Source: Chloroflexota bacterium
GTDB taxonomy: Bacteria > Chloroflexota > Limnocylindria > Limnocylindrales > Limnocylindraceae
NCBI GenBank assembly: GCA_016463555.1
Contig: JAEMRB010000008.1
Span: 1-16,436 of the forward strand
Length of the DNA stretch: 16,436 nucleotides
Reading direction: 5' to 3'
This document shows, piece by piece, positions 1 through 7,732 of this stretch (position 1 is its first letter; each line of letters opens with the position of its first letter). A program made the position numbers and the translations under genes. The notes under the pieces are model-generated. The model saw nothing but the letters and a program-made list of their open reading frames with translations. It was not told the origin of the DNA and made no database searches.

Positions 1-680
1 GTGCGGTCGATCGTGCCGGGATCGCGGCCAATGGCCTCGCAGTGCTTCAGCAGCACCTCTTCCTTGTGGGCGACCTGCTCGGGGGTGCCGCTCACGTTGT
101 TGGCGTCGCCGTACTTGGCCACGAGCTTCAGCGTGACCTGCTCACCGCCGCCGCCGATCAGAATCGGCAGGTGCTTCTGAATTGGCAGCGGAAGATTGCG
201 CACCGTCTTCGCCTTGTAGCGCGGACCGGTGGCGGTCGGTTCGGTGCCGTCGAGCATGCCGCGCATGATCGGCAGGGCCTCGCCCAGCCAGCGCAGTCGC
301 TCTGGGAAACCGTCACCAAAGTTCAGACCGAAGTGCTCGTGCTCCTCTTCGAACCAGGCGGCACCAACACCAAGGATGGCGCGGCCGTTGGAGATGTGGT
401 CGAGGGTGGTGGCGAGCTTCGCCGTAATGGTTGGCTCACGGAAGGTGTTGGCACCAACCATCAGGCCGATGCGAATCCTTGAAGTGTTCTCGGCCCACGA
501 GACGAGCGTTGACCAGCCTTCGAACATGGGGCCGTTCGGGTTGCCGATGATTGGGTACATGTGGTCCCAGGTCCAGAGGGTGTCGAAGCCCACGCGATCG
601 GCGGTCACGCCCATCGACTTGACCGACTTCCACTCGGTGAACTGCGGCCATACCAGCGCGCCAATCTTGACCTCACCCAC
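1..680 (-). CDS. LLM-class flavin/F420-dependent oxidoreductase (C-terminus beyond window edge)
   Basis: The first 226 codons of a TIM-barrel oxidoreductase of the bacterial luciferase-like (LLM) superfamily, which uses FMN or coenzyme F420 to oxidise or reduce an unknown substrate in the cytoplasm. The sequence shows the N-terminal strand KIGALVWPQ, the early-barrel DTLWTWDHMYP, the NGRAILGVGAAWFEEEHEHFG segment typical of F420-type members, and the flavin-phosphate region LPILIGGGGE. The start is GTG at 680, chosen because a strong AGGAGGG (687-693) sits six bases upstream and the family's first strand follows at once. The end lies outside the window; full members are usually 280-340 residues. 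The gene is divergent from the membrane-anchored protein at 812. Cofactor choice (F420 rather than FMN) is inferred from resemblance to F420-type LLM proteins and not proven here. Confidence 0.9.
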   Translation of the reverse strand, partial: MGEVKIGALVWPQFTEWKSVKSMGVTADRVGFDTLWTWDHMYPIIGNPNGPMFEGWSTLVSWAENTSRIRIGLMVGANTFREPTITAKLATTLDHISNGRAILGVGAAWFEEEHEHFGLNFGDGFPERLRWLGEALPIMRGMLDGTEPTATGPRYKAKTVRNLPLPIQKHLPILIGGGGEQVTLKLVAKYGDANNVSGTPEQVAHKEEVLLKHCEAIGRDPGTIDR

Positions 681-720
681 GATGAACCCTCCTATACCCC
701 TGCGGCAGGCCGCCGCGTTG

Positions 721-741
721 CGCCAAGGGTACTCCTTGGCG
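721..741. repeat. 8-bp perfect inverted repeat in divergent intergenic region
   Basis: CGCCAAGG (721-728) and CCTTGGCG (734-741) are perfect inverted arms separated by five bases. They lie in the 131-base gap between the divergent oxidoreductase (start 680, minus) and the gene at 812 (plus). The position suits an operator for either gene, or a small hairpin. I found no convincing -35/-10 pair in the gap; TAGAGT (753-758) is a possible -10 for the rightward gene. Confidence 0.4.
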
Positions 742-811
742 TGCCTCTCGCGTAGAGTGAGCGGGCTGTAAATCAGAGCCTCTGGTTCAGCCCGCCAACT
801 TGAGGTGCATC

Positions 812-1441
812 GTGGCCAAGGAAACCGTCGACGGAGAGACACAGCCAAAGAAGAAGAAGATGAGCAAGAAGCGCAAGTTCCTCATCGCCCTCGGCGTCAT
901 CGCCGGACTCTTCGTTGGCGCCTGGGTACTTGTCGTCACCCCTGCCATCAACAAGCTCGCAACCGAGCAGCTGCAAGCCGCGGGCCTTGAGGGCGCGATC
1001 GTTGAGATCCGCGCCGATGGCGCGAAGATCACCCTTCCTACGCTTCCGGCATCTATCGCTGGCGGCAGCTTGATGGCGACCAATCTTGTCTTTGAGTTTG
1101 GTGGCTTCGGTATTGACGACGTCAACACCCTGATGGCTGGTGCTGAGTCGGGCACGATCGTGCTTCCTGAAGGGACGCGCTTCACGATGACAGCCGACAC
1201 CTTCTCCTCGTTTGCGGATCTAACCGTGATCGGCACCGATAAGACGGCTGCACTGACCGGAACGATCTCCAACGAGCTCGCCCAAGCACTCGCAGCGGCG
1301 ATCAAGGATGGAAAGATCGAAGGTTCTGATGCGACTGCGGGGCTCCCAATGAGCGACATCGTGTTGGTACCTGGGAGTGACGGAACGGTGATGACCGCAA
1401 CGATTGACGTTGCGGCGATGCTGGCGCTTCTCGCGAACTAG
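812..1441 (+). CDS. membrane-anchored hypothetical protein, single N-terminal helix
   Basis: I do not recognise the family. The 209-residue product starts with a highly basic stretch (about residues 10-22, rich in Lys/Arg), then one hydrophobic helix (about 23-46). An outward-facing domain of roughly 160 residues follows, rich in Ala, Thr and Gly with alternating hydrophobic residues, suggesting beta strands. The layout loosely recalls DUF2993/LmeA-like lipid-binding proteins of Gram-positives, but no diagnostic motif is visible, so that is only a guess. GTG 812 is preferred because TGAGG (801-805) lies six bases upstream; TTG 800 and ATG 860 (residue 17) are in-frame alternatives. Its stop TAG overlaps the stop of leuS on the other strand within a CTAG. 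Confidence 0.7.
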   Translation: MAKETVDGETQPKKKKMSKKRKFLIALGVIAGLFVGAWVLVVTPAINKLATEQLQAAGLEGAIVEIRADGAKITLPTLPASIAGGSLMATNLVFEFGGFGIDDVNTLMAGAESGTIVLPEGTRFTMTADTFSSFADLTVIGTDKTAALTGTISNELAQALAAAIKDGKIEGSDATAGLPMSDIVLVPGSDGTVMTATIDVAAMLALLAN

Positions 1442-3996
1442 CCGACGATATTGACGAGGCGCCCGCCGGCGTGGATCACCTTCTTCGGTACGCGCCCCTC
1501 AAGGGCGATCTGCACCTTTGGTGAGGCGAGGGCGAGCGCTTCGATCTCGGCCTCGGTTGCGGTGGCGCTCACGGTGAGCTTGTCGCGCAGCTTTCCGTTG
1601 ACCTGCACCGGCAGCTCGCGGGTGCTCTCGGTGAGCAGGCTGCTGTCGACGGTTGGCCATGCGCACTGATGAATCGAGGTCCAGCGCGGGTCGCTGGCGC
1701 TGATGCCGGCGGCCGCCTGCACGCGGCTGTGCATCTCGTCGGCGAGGTGCGGCGCCATGGGGGCGATGCCAGCGAGCAGGTAGTGAATCGCCTCGTTCCA
1801 CGCCGCGGTGCCAGCAACCGGGCTGCCGCGATACGGGAAGAGCGCGTTGCCAAGCTCCATGAGCTTCGCAACGGCGGTGTTGAAGCGGAAGGCTTCGATG
1901 TCGGTGCCCACGCCGCCGAGCGCCTTGTGTGCCGCGCGACGCACCGCCGCTTCACCCGCGGCTTGGTCCTGGCCTGCGGGGAGAACACCAGAGTTCGGAT
2001 CCCCCGGCTCCTTGCCGTGCGGATCAAGCGCGAGCGTCCAGATGCGGCCAAGGAAGCGCACCATGCCGCTGATGCCGCTCGACGACCAGGCGCCACCCTG
2101 ATCCCATGGGCCCATGAACATCAAGAAGAGGCGCACCGCATCGGCACCGTGTCGGCTGACGAGTTCGTCGGGGTCTTGCACGTTGCCGCGCGACTTCGAC
2201 ATGCGCTCACCGTCGGCGCCAAGGATCTGCCCCTGATTGAAGAGGCGCGTGAACGGCTCTGATTCGCCGATCAGCCCAAGGTCGCGCATCGCCTTGGTGA
2301 AGAAGCGCGAGTAGAGCAGATGCATCACGGCATGCTCGGCGCCGCCGGTGTACTGATCCACCGGGCACCAGGTGTCAACGAGCTTGCGATCTACTGGGCC
2401 GAGTTCGTTCTTTGGTGCGAGGTAGCGATACCAGTACCACGACGAATCGACGAAGGTGTCCATCGTGTCGGTCTCGCGCTGGCCAGGGCCGCCGCACTTC
2501 GGGCAGGGCACGTTGAGCCACGCGGTGGCGGTCTTCAGTGGCGACTCGCCGGTCGCCTTGAAGTCGACATCATCAGGAAGGGTGACGGGGAGCTGCTCCA
2601 CAGGCACACCAACGGGGCCGCAGGTTTCGCAGTGAATGATCGGGATCGGTGTGCCCCAGTAGCGCTGGCGGCTGATCAGCCAGTCGCGCAGGCGATAGGT
2701 GACCTTCTTCTCGCCCGTCTTGGTGCTGGTGAGGTGGGCGATCGCCTTGCTGAGTGACTCTGGCCAGGCGGCGCCGTTCCAGGCGGGGCTGTTCACGGCG
2801 ACGGCGGCACCCTCTGCCTTCTCAACGTAAGGAAGCGGTACGTCGTTTGGTGTAGCAGCCAAGTTTGCTGGCGCCACTACTGGAACGATCGGCAGGCCGA
2901 ACTGCTGGGCGAACTCGTAGTCGCGCTCGTCGTGTGCAGGTACCGCCATGATCGCGCCCGTGCCGTAGCCGGCGAGCACGTAGTCGGCGATCCAGACTGG
3001 AACCTTCTCGCCGTTCACCGGATTAATGGCGAACGCACCGGTGGCAACGCCGCTCTTCTCTTTCGTGGTGGTGAGGCGATCGATTTCCGTCTTGCGCTTC
3101 GTCGCCTCGATGTAGGCGGTGACGGCGGCACGCTGCTCTGGTGTGGTGATGGTGTCGACGAGCTCATGCTCTGGTGCGAGCACCATGAAGGTTGCGCCGT
3201 AGAGCGTGTCGGGGCGCGTGGTGAAGACGCGCAGCTTCTCGCCGCCCGTGTGATGTGCCGCTGGCGCAACGGTGAAGTCGACCTCGGCGCCTTCGGAGCG
3301 ACCGATCCAGTTCGTCTGCATGGTGCGAATCGGTTCTGGCCAGGTCAGTCCCTCAAACGAGAGCAGCTCGTCGGCGTAGTCGGTGATCTTGAAGAACCAC
3401 TGCGTCAGGTCGCGCTTGGTGACCGGAGTGGAGCAGCGCCAGCAGACGCGATCAACGCCCTCAACCTGTTCGCGCGCGAGGGTCACTTGGCACGATGGGC
3501 ACCAATCAACTGGGGCCTGCTTGCGATAGGCGACACCCTTCTCGTAGAACTTCAGGAAGATCCACTGGTTCCAGCGGAAGTAGACCGGATCGCAGGTGAC
3601 GACCTCGGCGTTCCAGTCGAATGAGGCGCCCATCATGCGGAACTGGAGGCGCATCTTCTCCATGTTGGCGACCGTCCATTCGCGCGGATGGATCTTGCGC
3701 TTGATCGCGGCGTTCTCGGCGGGGAGGCCGAAGGCATCGAAGCCGACCGGGTAGAAGACGTTGAAGCCCTGCATGCGCTTGTAGCGCGCGATGGCGTCGG
3801 TCGGCGTCTTCACATACCAGTGGCCAATGTGCAGGTCGCCCGACGGGTAGGGCCACATCGTGAGCAGGTAGTAGTTGGGCTTGCTGGTGTCGGTGAGGTC
3901 GGTGGTGTGGAGTCCAAGCTCCTCCCAGCGGCGCTGCCAGCGCGGCTCAATCTCGGTCGGGTCGTACCGCTCGAGTCGCTCGTCTTGCTCGGCCAC
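1438..3996 (-). CDS. leuS: leucyl-tRNA synthetase
   Basis: Class I aminoacyl-tRNA synthetase that charges tRNA-Leu with leucine in the cytoplasm. The product has 852 residues, normal for bacterial LeuRS. HIGH is at residues 56-59 in PYPSGDLHIGHW; a zinc-type pair of CxxC motifs (CPSC, CWRC) follows the first Rossmann half; the editing (CP1) domain carries TRPDTLYGATF; a second CPKC lies before DTFVDSSWYWYRYL; the KMSKS loop appears as ERMSKSRGNV (about 597-605). The C-terminal anticodon-binding and small terminal domains end in GGRLVNIVG. GTG 3996 is chosen because the purine-rich GGAGAGGAG is just upstream and family homology begins directly after it; an upstream in-frame ATG (4083) would place the start inside tRNA-Ala. 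The gene lies 42 bases behind the co-oriented tRNA-Ala and may share its transcript. Confidence 0.97.
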   Translation of the reverse strand: MAEQDERLERYDPTEIEPRWQRRWEELGLHTTDLTDTSKPNYYLLTMWPYPSGDLHIGHWYVKTPTDAIARYKRMQGFNVFYPVGFDAFGLPAENAAIKRKIHPREWTVANMEKMRLQFRMMGASFDWNAEVVTCDPVYFRWNQWIFLKFYEKGVAYRKQAPVDWCPSCQVTLAREQVEGVDRVCWRCSTPVTKRDLTQWFFKITDYADELLSFEGLTWPEPIRTMQTNWIGRSEGAEVDFTVAPAAHHTGGEKLRVFTTRPDTLYGATFMVLAPEHELVDTITTPEQRAAVTAYIEATKRKTEIDRLTTTKEKSGVATGAFAINPVNGEKVPVWIADYVLAGYGTGAIMAVPAHDERDYEFAQQFGLPIVPVVAPANLAATPNDVPLPYVEKAEGAAVAVNSPAWNGAAWPESLSKAIAHLTSTKTGEKKVTYRLRDWLISRQRYWGTPIPIIHCETCGPVGVPVEQLPVTLPDDVDFKATGESPLKTATAWLNVPCPKCGGPGQRETDTMDTFVDSSWYWYRYLAPKNELGPVDRKLVDTWCPVDQYTGGAEHAVMHLLYSRFFTKAMRDLGLIGESEPFTRLFNQGQILGADGERMSKSRGNVQDPDELVSRHGADAVRLFLMFMGPWDQGGAWSSSGISGMVRFLGRIWTLALDPHGKEPGDPNSGVLPAGQDQAAGEAAVRRAAHKALGGVGTDIEAFRFNTAVAKLMELGNALFPYRGSPVAGTAAWNEAIHYLLAGIAPMAPHLADEMHSRVQAAAGISASDPRWTSIHQCAWPTVDSSLLTESTRELPVQVNGKLRDKLTVSATATEAEIEALALASPKVQIALEGRVPKKVIHAGGRLVNIVG

Positions 3997-4038
3997 GGGT
4001 GGGGCTCCTCTCCTTCCGAAGCGCGCCATTTGGCGGCT

Positions 4039-4114
<76 letters not shown>

Positions 4115-4124
4115 AAGGGGAGCG

Positions 4125-4133
4125 AGTGTATCA
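4125..4133 (-). promoter_or_regulatory. extended -10 promoter of tRNA-Ala(GGC)
   Basis: Read on the minus strand, TGA-TACACT is a TGn-extended -10 box ending 10 bases before the first base of the mature tRNA. I see no good -35. The second tRNA-Ala in this window has the same arrangement. Confidence 0.5.
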
Positions 4134-4145
4134 GCCGATCCCGCC

Positions 4146-5372
4146 TCAGCCTCGTGCGGTACCCCGCGTGGCGCCGCGTGCGGCGAGGGGGAGAAGGGCG
4201 AGAGAGAGGGCGACGAGGGCGAGTCCACCAGCGAACGGGGTCACCCCGATCACCGCGGTCGCGACGAGGCCACCCAGGATCGGCCCCGTCGAGATCCCGA
4301 GATCGAATGCGACGTTGAATGCACCGTTCGCGCGACCGCGCTCTTCAGGTGCACTAGCAATGGCGATGGCCCCAGCGGCCGCCGGGAAGATCAGCCCGTA
4401 GCCGATGCCGTAGAGCACCATCGCCACCAGGTCGATGGTCAGCGTGGGGCTCATGGCGAGCAGGGTGAGCGCACCAACCAGCGCACCAAGTCCGATGAGT
4501 GAAATACCGAACGGCCCGCGCTTATCCACGCGGGTGGAGATGCGACTGAGCATCAGTGCGATGGCGATCACGCCGAAGATCGTGAAGAGGCCACCGCTCG
4601 CCCCCGCTGCGTATCGGAGCGCCGCCTCTTGCGTGCGTCCCTCTTCGAGCGCGCGTTGAATGAGTCCATCTTTAATGAAGCCGGTCACGGTGCCCACCGC
4701 CGCTTCGAGTCCGAAGATTGCCAACAGGGCAACGCGCACGCGCGGCTCACTCAGAATGCGGCGCCATGCACCAACGGTTGGTCGCGTTGCTGGTGTGACC
4801 ACGAGCGTTTCGGGGAGCAACGGAAGGACGCCAGCAAGGCCGATGGCGATGAAGCCAGCGACGCCGAGGAAGACGGCATTCACATCGAAGAGGTTAGAGA
4901 CGAGTGCCGCGGTTGCCGGACCGAAGACCGCCGCGATGCCGATCAGTGCACCAGCGCGGCCGAGTGTTCGCCCACGCTCGCCAACGGGAGCGGCATCACC
5001 GAGGAGGGCGAAGAGCGCCGCGGCGAGCACGCCACCAGAGGCGCCGTGAACGACACGTGCGAGTAGGAAGAGTGGCAACGAATCGGCGAGGGCGTAGATG
5101 GCGATGGCGACGGGACTAATGATCAGCGCGGCAACGACGACGCGGCGTCGGCCGATGCGGTCGGCGAGGATGCCACCGATCGGGTTGAAGGCGAGGTTTG
5201 CGAGCGAGTAGGCGGCGATGGCGATGCCGACCAAGAGCGGGGTGCCACCGAGCTCCTGAGCACGCGGGCCAATCACTGGCAACAGGGCGAAGTTGTCGAT
5301 AAAGGCGAGGAAGATCGCTGCGTAGATCGCGGCTCGGCTCCGTCGCGTGAGGGTTGGGGTGGTAGTCGTCAT
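4146..5372 (-). CDS. MFS transporter (12-helix, probable drug/metabolite exporter)
   Basis: A 408-residue inner-membrane protein of the major facilitator superfamily, a proton-driven transporter of small molecules. The first helix starts near residue 14. The loop between helices 2 and 3 holds the MFS signature GGILADRIGRRR (66-77), and the protein alternates hydrophobic helices with short charged loops in two halves of about six helices. A longer central loop lies around LSEPRVRVALLAIF, and a second-half counterpart of the loop motif appears as SRISTRVDKRGPF. Helix 5 has FGPATAALVSNLF, similar to the antiporter motif C region of exporters. ATG 5372 starts just before the first helix; upstream in-frame codons run antisense to the peptidase and tRNA and are not coding. 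No strong ribosome site is visible. The substrate cannot be told from sequence. Confidence 0.9.
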   Translation of the reverse strand: MTTTTPTLTRRSRAAIYAAIFLAFIDNFALLPVIGPRAQELGGTPLLVGIAIAAYSLANLAFNPIGGILADRIGRRRVVVAALIISPVAIAIYALADSLPLFLLARVVHGASGGVLAAALFALLGDAAPVGERGRTLGRAGALIGIAAVFGPATAALVSNLFDVNAVFLGVAGFIAIGLAGVLPLLPETLVVTPATRPTVGAWRRILSEPRVRVALLAIFGLEAAVGTVTGFIKDGLIQRALEEGRTQEAALRYAAGASGGLFTIFGVIAIALMLSRISTRVDKRGPFGISLIGLGALVGALTLLAMSPTLTIDLVAMVLYGIGYGLIFPAAAGAIAIASAPEERGRANGAFNVAFDLGISTGPILGGLVATAVIGVTPFAGGLALVALSLALLPLAARGATRGTARG

Positions 5373-5426
5373 CGGTAAAGCATCCCACGCGCCGAGAGAT
5401 GCCGCCTCCATGCGAAACTCTGCACC

Positions 5427-6128
5427 GTGAGCCCCCGACCGTATCGCCTGATTCGTAGCCCACGCGCACGACGCCTCACGTTGCGCATTGACCCTGAACA
5501 TGGCCTTGAGGCGGTGGTGCCAGAGCGATACAGCGAGGCTCGCGCGCGGCGAGATGTTGAGGCGTTTATCGCCACGCGCCTCAAGTGGATTGACCGCTCC
5601 CTCGCCGAGGTGACCTCCCGTCGCACCGCGCTCGGCACCGATGGCCGTCTGGCAGTTGGCGGACTGATCCCATATGCCGGGCGCCCCCATCACATCGTGG
5701 TCGGCGCTGGCGGGAGCATCACGGCGCTCAACGGTGAGATTCAGATCCCGGAAATCATTGCTGCTGATCCCGAAGTGGTGCGCCGCCGACTCTTGAGCTG
5801 GCTGCGCCGCCGCGCACGTGCCATTGCCGAGCAGATGATCAGCGTCTACGCCGCGGAGATGAAGGTCACCCCCACGCGCCTGCGCATCGGCGATCAGTCG
5901 ACGCGCTGGGGGAGCGCATCGGGTGACGGCACGATCTCGCTCTCGTGGCGTCTCGTGCTGGCGCCGCCATCGTGCTTCGAAGCGGTGGTCGTTCATGAGC
6001 TCGCCCACCTGCGCGCCAATGGTCACGGGGCACGATTCCGTGCGGTCGTTGAGCGGCACCTTCCTGATGAGGCGGCGCGTATGCGCCAACTGCAGCGGCT
6101 CGCCCCGGCCTTGAGCGCGGTTCGCTAG
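5427..6128 (+). CDS. DUF45/YgjP-type zinc metallopeptidase
   Basis: A 233-residue protein of the YgjP/WLM-like DUF45 family, predicted zinc-dependent metallopeptidases. The first 110 residues form the family's beta-rich domain beginning SPRARRLTLRI. The family landmark TRWGSAS (159-165) is followed by SLSWRLVLAPP, then the zinc motif HELAH (190-194) with catalytic Glu191, and the likely third ligand His200 in NGHGARF. In most relatives the WGS motif continues with Cys; here it is Ala. The GTG at 5427 has no ribosome-binding site. It is divergent from the MFS gene with only 54 bases between them, so the two probably share a promoter region. The stop codon lies in the centre of a 16-base palindrome. 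The physiological substrate is unknown. Confidence 0.88.
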   Translation: MSPRPYRLIRSPRARRLTLRIDPEHGLEAVVPERYSEARARRDVEAFIATRLKWIDRSLAEVTSRRTALGTDGRLAVGGLIPYAGRPHHIVVGAGGSITALNGEIQIPEIIAADPEVVRRRLLSWLRRRARAIAEQMISVYAAEMKVTPTRLRIGDQSTRWGSASGDGTISLSWRLVLAPPSCFEAVVVHELAHLRANGHGARFRAVVERHLPDEAARMRQLQRLAPALSAVR

Positions 6129-6134
6129 CGAACC
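6119..6134. repeat. perfect 16-base palindrome spanning the peptidase stop codon
   Basis: GGTTCGCTAGCGAACC reads the same on both strands and includes the TAG stop (6126-6128). As RNA it would form a 6-bp stem with a CTAG loop. It also lies about 20 bases beyond the 3' end of the minus-strand tRNA-Ala, so it could act as a two-way 3'-end hairpin. Neither side has a proper T tract: the tRNA side has only TTTT between tRNA and palindrome. Confidence 0.5.
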
Positions 6135-6154
6135 ACCGGCGATGTAAAAGGGGC

Positions 6155-6230
6155 TGGTGGAGCTGAGGGGATTCGAACCCCTTACCTCGACAATGCGAAT
6201 GTCGCGCTCTACCAATTGAGCTACAGCCCC
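6155..6230 (-). tRNA. tRNA-Ala (anticodon CGC)
   Basis: A complete 76-base cloverleaf on the minus strand: acceptor GGGGCTG/CAGCTCC with G3:U70, D arm GCTC-AATTGGTA-GAGC, anticodon stem CGACA/TGTCG with loop TTCGCAT (anticodon CGC), and T arm AGGGG-TTCGAAT-CCCCT, with encoded CCA. It reads GCG alanine codons, complementing the GGC isoacceptor 2 kb away. Confidence 0.98.
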
Positions 6231-6241
6231 AGCGGAGCGGC

Positions 6242-6250
6242 AGAATACCA
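6242..6250 (-). promoter_or_regulatory. extended -10 promoter of tRNA-Ala(CGC)
   Basis: On the minus strand TGG-TATTCT is a TGn-extended -10 box ending 11 bases before the mature tRNA. There is no clear -35. It is only ten bases from the -10 of the divergent EamA gene. Confidence 0.5.
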
Positions 6251-6260
6251 CGGCGACGGC

Positions 6261-6266
6261 TAACAT
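6261..6266 (+). promoter_or_regulatory. -10 box for a leaderless EamA transcript
   Basis: TAACAT ends exactly six bases before the GTG at 6273, which has no ribosome-binding site. This is the expected geometry when transcription starts at the start codon. The same six-base spacing occurs at 7238-7243 and 8560-8565. Confidence 0.5.
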
Positions 6267-6272
6267 CTAGGG

Positions 6273-7184
6273 GTGAACCCACTCCTTCTTGCCCTGATCT
6301 CCGCCGCCATGTGGGGCTTTACCGACCTCGTCACCAGCGTTGTTGGTCGGCGCATCGGCTCGCTTCGCGTGGTGGTGATCGCCGTTTCGACCTCGCTCGT
6401 TCTGGCCGGCGCGGTGGCGATCGCGCGCGGCGCGCTTACGACGGACTACGACACGACAATTGTCGGCGCCACGCTGCTCTTGGGGGTTGCCGCAGGCATT
6501 GCCTACATCGGTGTCTTCACCGCATTTCGCCTCGGGCCACTGAGCGTCGTCTCCCCAACAATTTCAGCGTACGGCGCACTCGCCGCATTCCTTGCAGTGA
6601 TCTTCCTGAACGAGCGTCTGACCCCGCCCCACATTGCTGGGGTTATCGCGGTCGGGATCGGCATCAGCCTGCTCGGACTGCAGACCACCGGCACCGGGCG
6701 CAGTCGACGCGCCACGCTGGCGAGCCCAGGTGTGGCCTTTGCGCTGGTTGGCCTCCTCTTCTTCGCGATCATCACCGTGCTGCTGACGATTCCAATCAAG
6801 GCGTACGGCTGGAGCACCGCCATCGCCCTCTCGCGCATCGGCAACCTCGTCACCGTCTGGCTGATCTTCTTCCTCCTCTACAAGTACCGCGCACGCCTGC
6901 CGAAGTGGGGGCGCCACGATCTGCTCGGCGAGGGGCAGCGACTCGATCGGATCGGATTTGCACTTGCCACCCTTGTTGGGCTTGGCGACACCATCGCCTT
7001 CTTCATCTTTGCCGCGGCGCTCGAGCAGGGGCCAACCTGGGCGGTCTCCCTGCTCAGCTCGCTCGGCCCAATCATCGTCGTGCTCGGCGGCCTCTTCGGC
7101 TATCGCGAGCGGTTGCGCCGCCCCCAGGTGCTTGGCCTCGGCGCCCTGGCCGCTGGGCTAGTGCTCGCCACCCTCCCGGCCTAG
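6273..7184 (+). CDS. EamA/DMT-family transporter
   Basis: A 303-residue inner-membrane protein of the drug/metabolite transporter superfamily, with ten predicted helices in two EamA repeats (about 1-137 and 150-302). Each half ends in the characteristic pattern of a proline-containing helix, a Glu- or Arg-rich short loop and a Gly-rich last helix: LNERLTPPHIAGVIAVGIG in the first half, YRERLRRPQVLGLGALAAG in the second. The first helix has the AAMWGF signature seen in family members. A charged loop around residues 203-230 (YKYRARLPKWGRHD) separates the halves. The substrate is unknown; relatives move amino acids, sugars or nucleotides. GTG 6273 is the first codon and is preceded by a -10-like box rather than a ribosome site, suggesting a leaderless mRNA. 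Confidence 0.88.
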   Translation: MNPLLLALISAAMWGFTDLVTSVVGRRIGSLRVVVIAVSTSLVLAGAVAIARGALTTDYDTTIVGATLLLGVAAGIAYIGVFTAFRLGPLSVVSPTISAYGALAAFLAVIFLNERLTPPHIAGVIAVGIGISLLGLQTTGTGRSRRATLASPGVAFALVGLLFFAIITVLLTIPIKAYGWSTAIALSRIGNLVTVWLIFFLLYKYRARLPKWGRHDLLGEGQRLDRIGFALATLVGLGDTIAFFIFAAALEQGPTWAVSLLSSLGPIIVVLGGLFGYRERLRRPQVLGLGALAAGLVLATLPA

Positions 7185-7189
7185 CCCCC

Positions 7190-7218
7190 TTGCGTAAGTA
7201 GAACGCCTGTTCTATTAT
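7190..7218 (+). promoter_or_regulatory. promoter with LexA/SOS-box-like operator
   Basis: TTGCGT (7190-7195) and TATTAT (7213-7218) are separated by exactly 17 bases. The spacer and the first two bases of the -10 hold the perfect dyad TAGAAC-GCCT-GTTCTA (7199-7214), whose core GAAC-N4-GTTC is the Gram-positive LexA/DinR box. A repressor bound here would block polymerase. Transcription would start near 7225 and serve the lipoprotein and the mini membrane protein. Confidence 0.55.
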
Positions 7219-7237
7219 GAGGCGTAGGCGAGGGCAG

Positions 7238-7243
7238 TATCCT
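7238..7243 (+). promoter_or_regulatory. alternative -10 box for a leaderless lipoprotein transcript
   Basis: TATCCT ends six bases before GTG 7250. It competes with the 7190-7218 promoter as the real start site and supports GTG 7250 as the start codon, since no well-spaced ribosome site precedes it. Confidence 0.35.
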
Positions 7244-7249
7244 CACGAG

Positions 7250-7714
7250 GTGTTGCCCCATCTCGGCCCTCGCCTAACTCCACCTCTCCGACAGAGCGCT
7301 GCGCTCCTCGTTGCCCTTCCACTGCTCGTGGCCGGCTGCTTCGGTTCGAGCGAGGCCACCCCCACCCCCAGCCAGGGAGCCACCACCGTGATCTCAACGG
7401 AATACGGGCGCGTCTGGGGGGCGCTCCCCGCGGACTTCCCCCTGCTTGCGAGTGGTCACTCACTCGTACGCCTCGACGTGCAGTCGAGCGGCGCGATCTG
7501 GAGTCAGCTAGGGGTGAGCGAAGCGACCGCTGCGGCGATTGACGAGCTGCGTCGACTCGCATGGGATGTGCAGGAGCCGACCGGCACCGCAACCGCACGG
7601 CGCATCAACGCGACTCGAGATCAGGGGGCGTGCGTTCTCACCATTCTGGTTGAGCCGCTCGGCACGCGTACCTCGCTCGTCGTTTATCTTGGTGAGGGTT
7701 GTCCAAAGCCGTAG
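7250..7714 (+). CDS. small putative lipoprotein
   Basis: A 154-residue protein with a lipoprotein signal: basic residues near positions 8 and 14, a hydrophobic stretch (about 17-28) and the lipobox LVAGC with Cys30 as the predicted lipidated residue. A flexible Thr/Pro/Ser linker follows, then a compact domain of about 100 residues with two Cys (in GACVLTI and GEGCPKP) that could form a disulfide outside the membrane. I do not recognise the family. In-frame ATG 7217 overlaps a -10 box and would lie upstream of the predicted transcript start, so GTG 7250 is preferred; TTG 7253 is also possible. The next small gene starts 18 bases downstream and is probably in the same operon. Confidence 0.7.
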   Translation: MLPHLGPRLTPPLRQSAALLVALPLLVAGCFGSSEATPTPSQGATTVISTEYGRVWGALPADFPLLASGHSLVRLDVQSSGAIWSQLGVSEATAAAIDELRRLAWDVQEPTGTATARRINATRDQGACVLTILVEPLGTRTSLVVYLGEGCPKP

Positions 7715-7732
7715 CGCGTTGAAGGAGGAGTG

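Noticed and set aside
5373..6266. Long in-frame extension of the MFS gene across the peptidase and second tRNA-Ala
   Set aside because: It reads antisense through a well-supported metallopeptidase and through a tRNA, yielding the familiar false AVAQLVERD...GSNPLSST peptide made by tRNA genes.
7217..7249. ATG 7217 as lipoprotein start
   Set aside because: The ATG overlaps the TATTAT -10 box and so would lie upstream of the transcript start; it adds a basic stretch too long for a lipoprotein signal.
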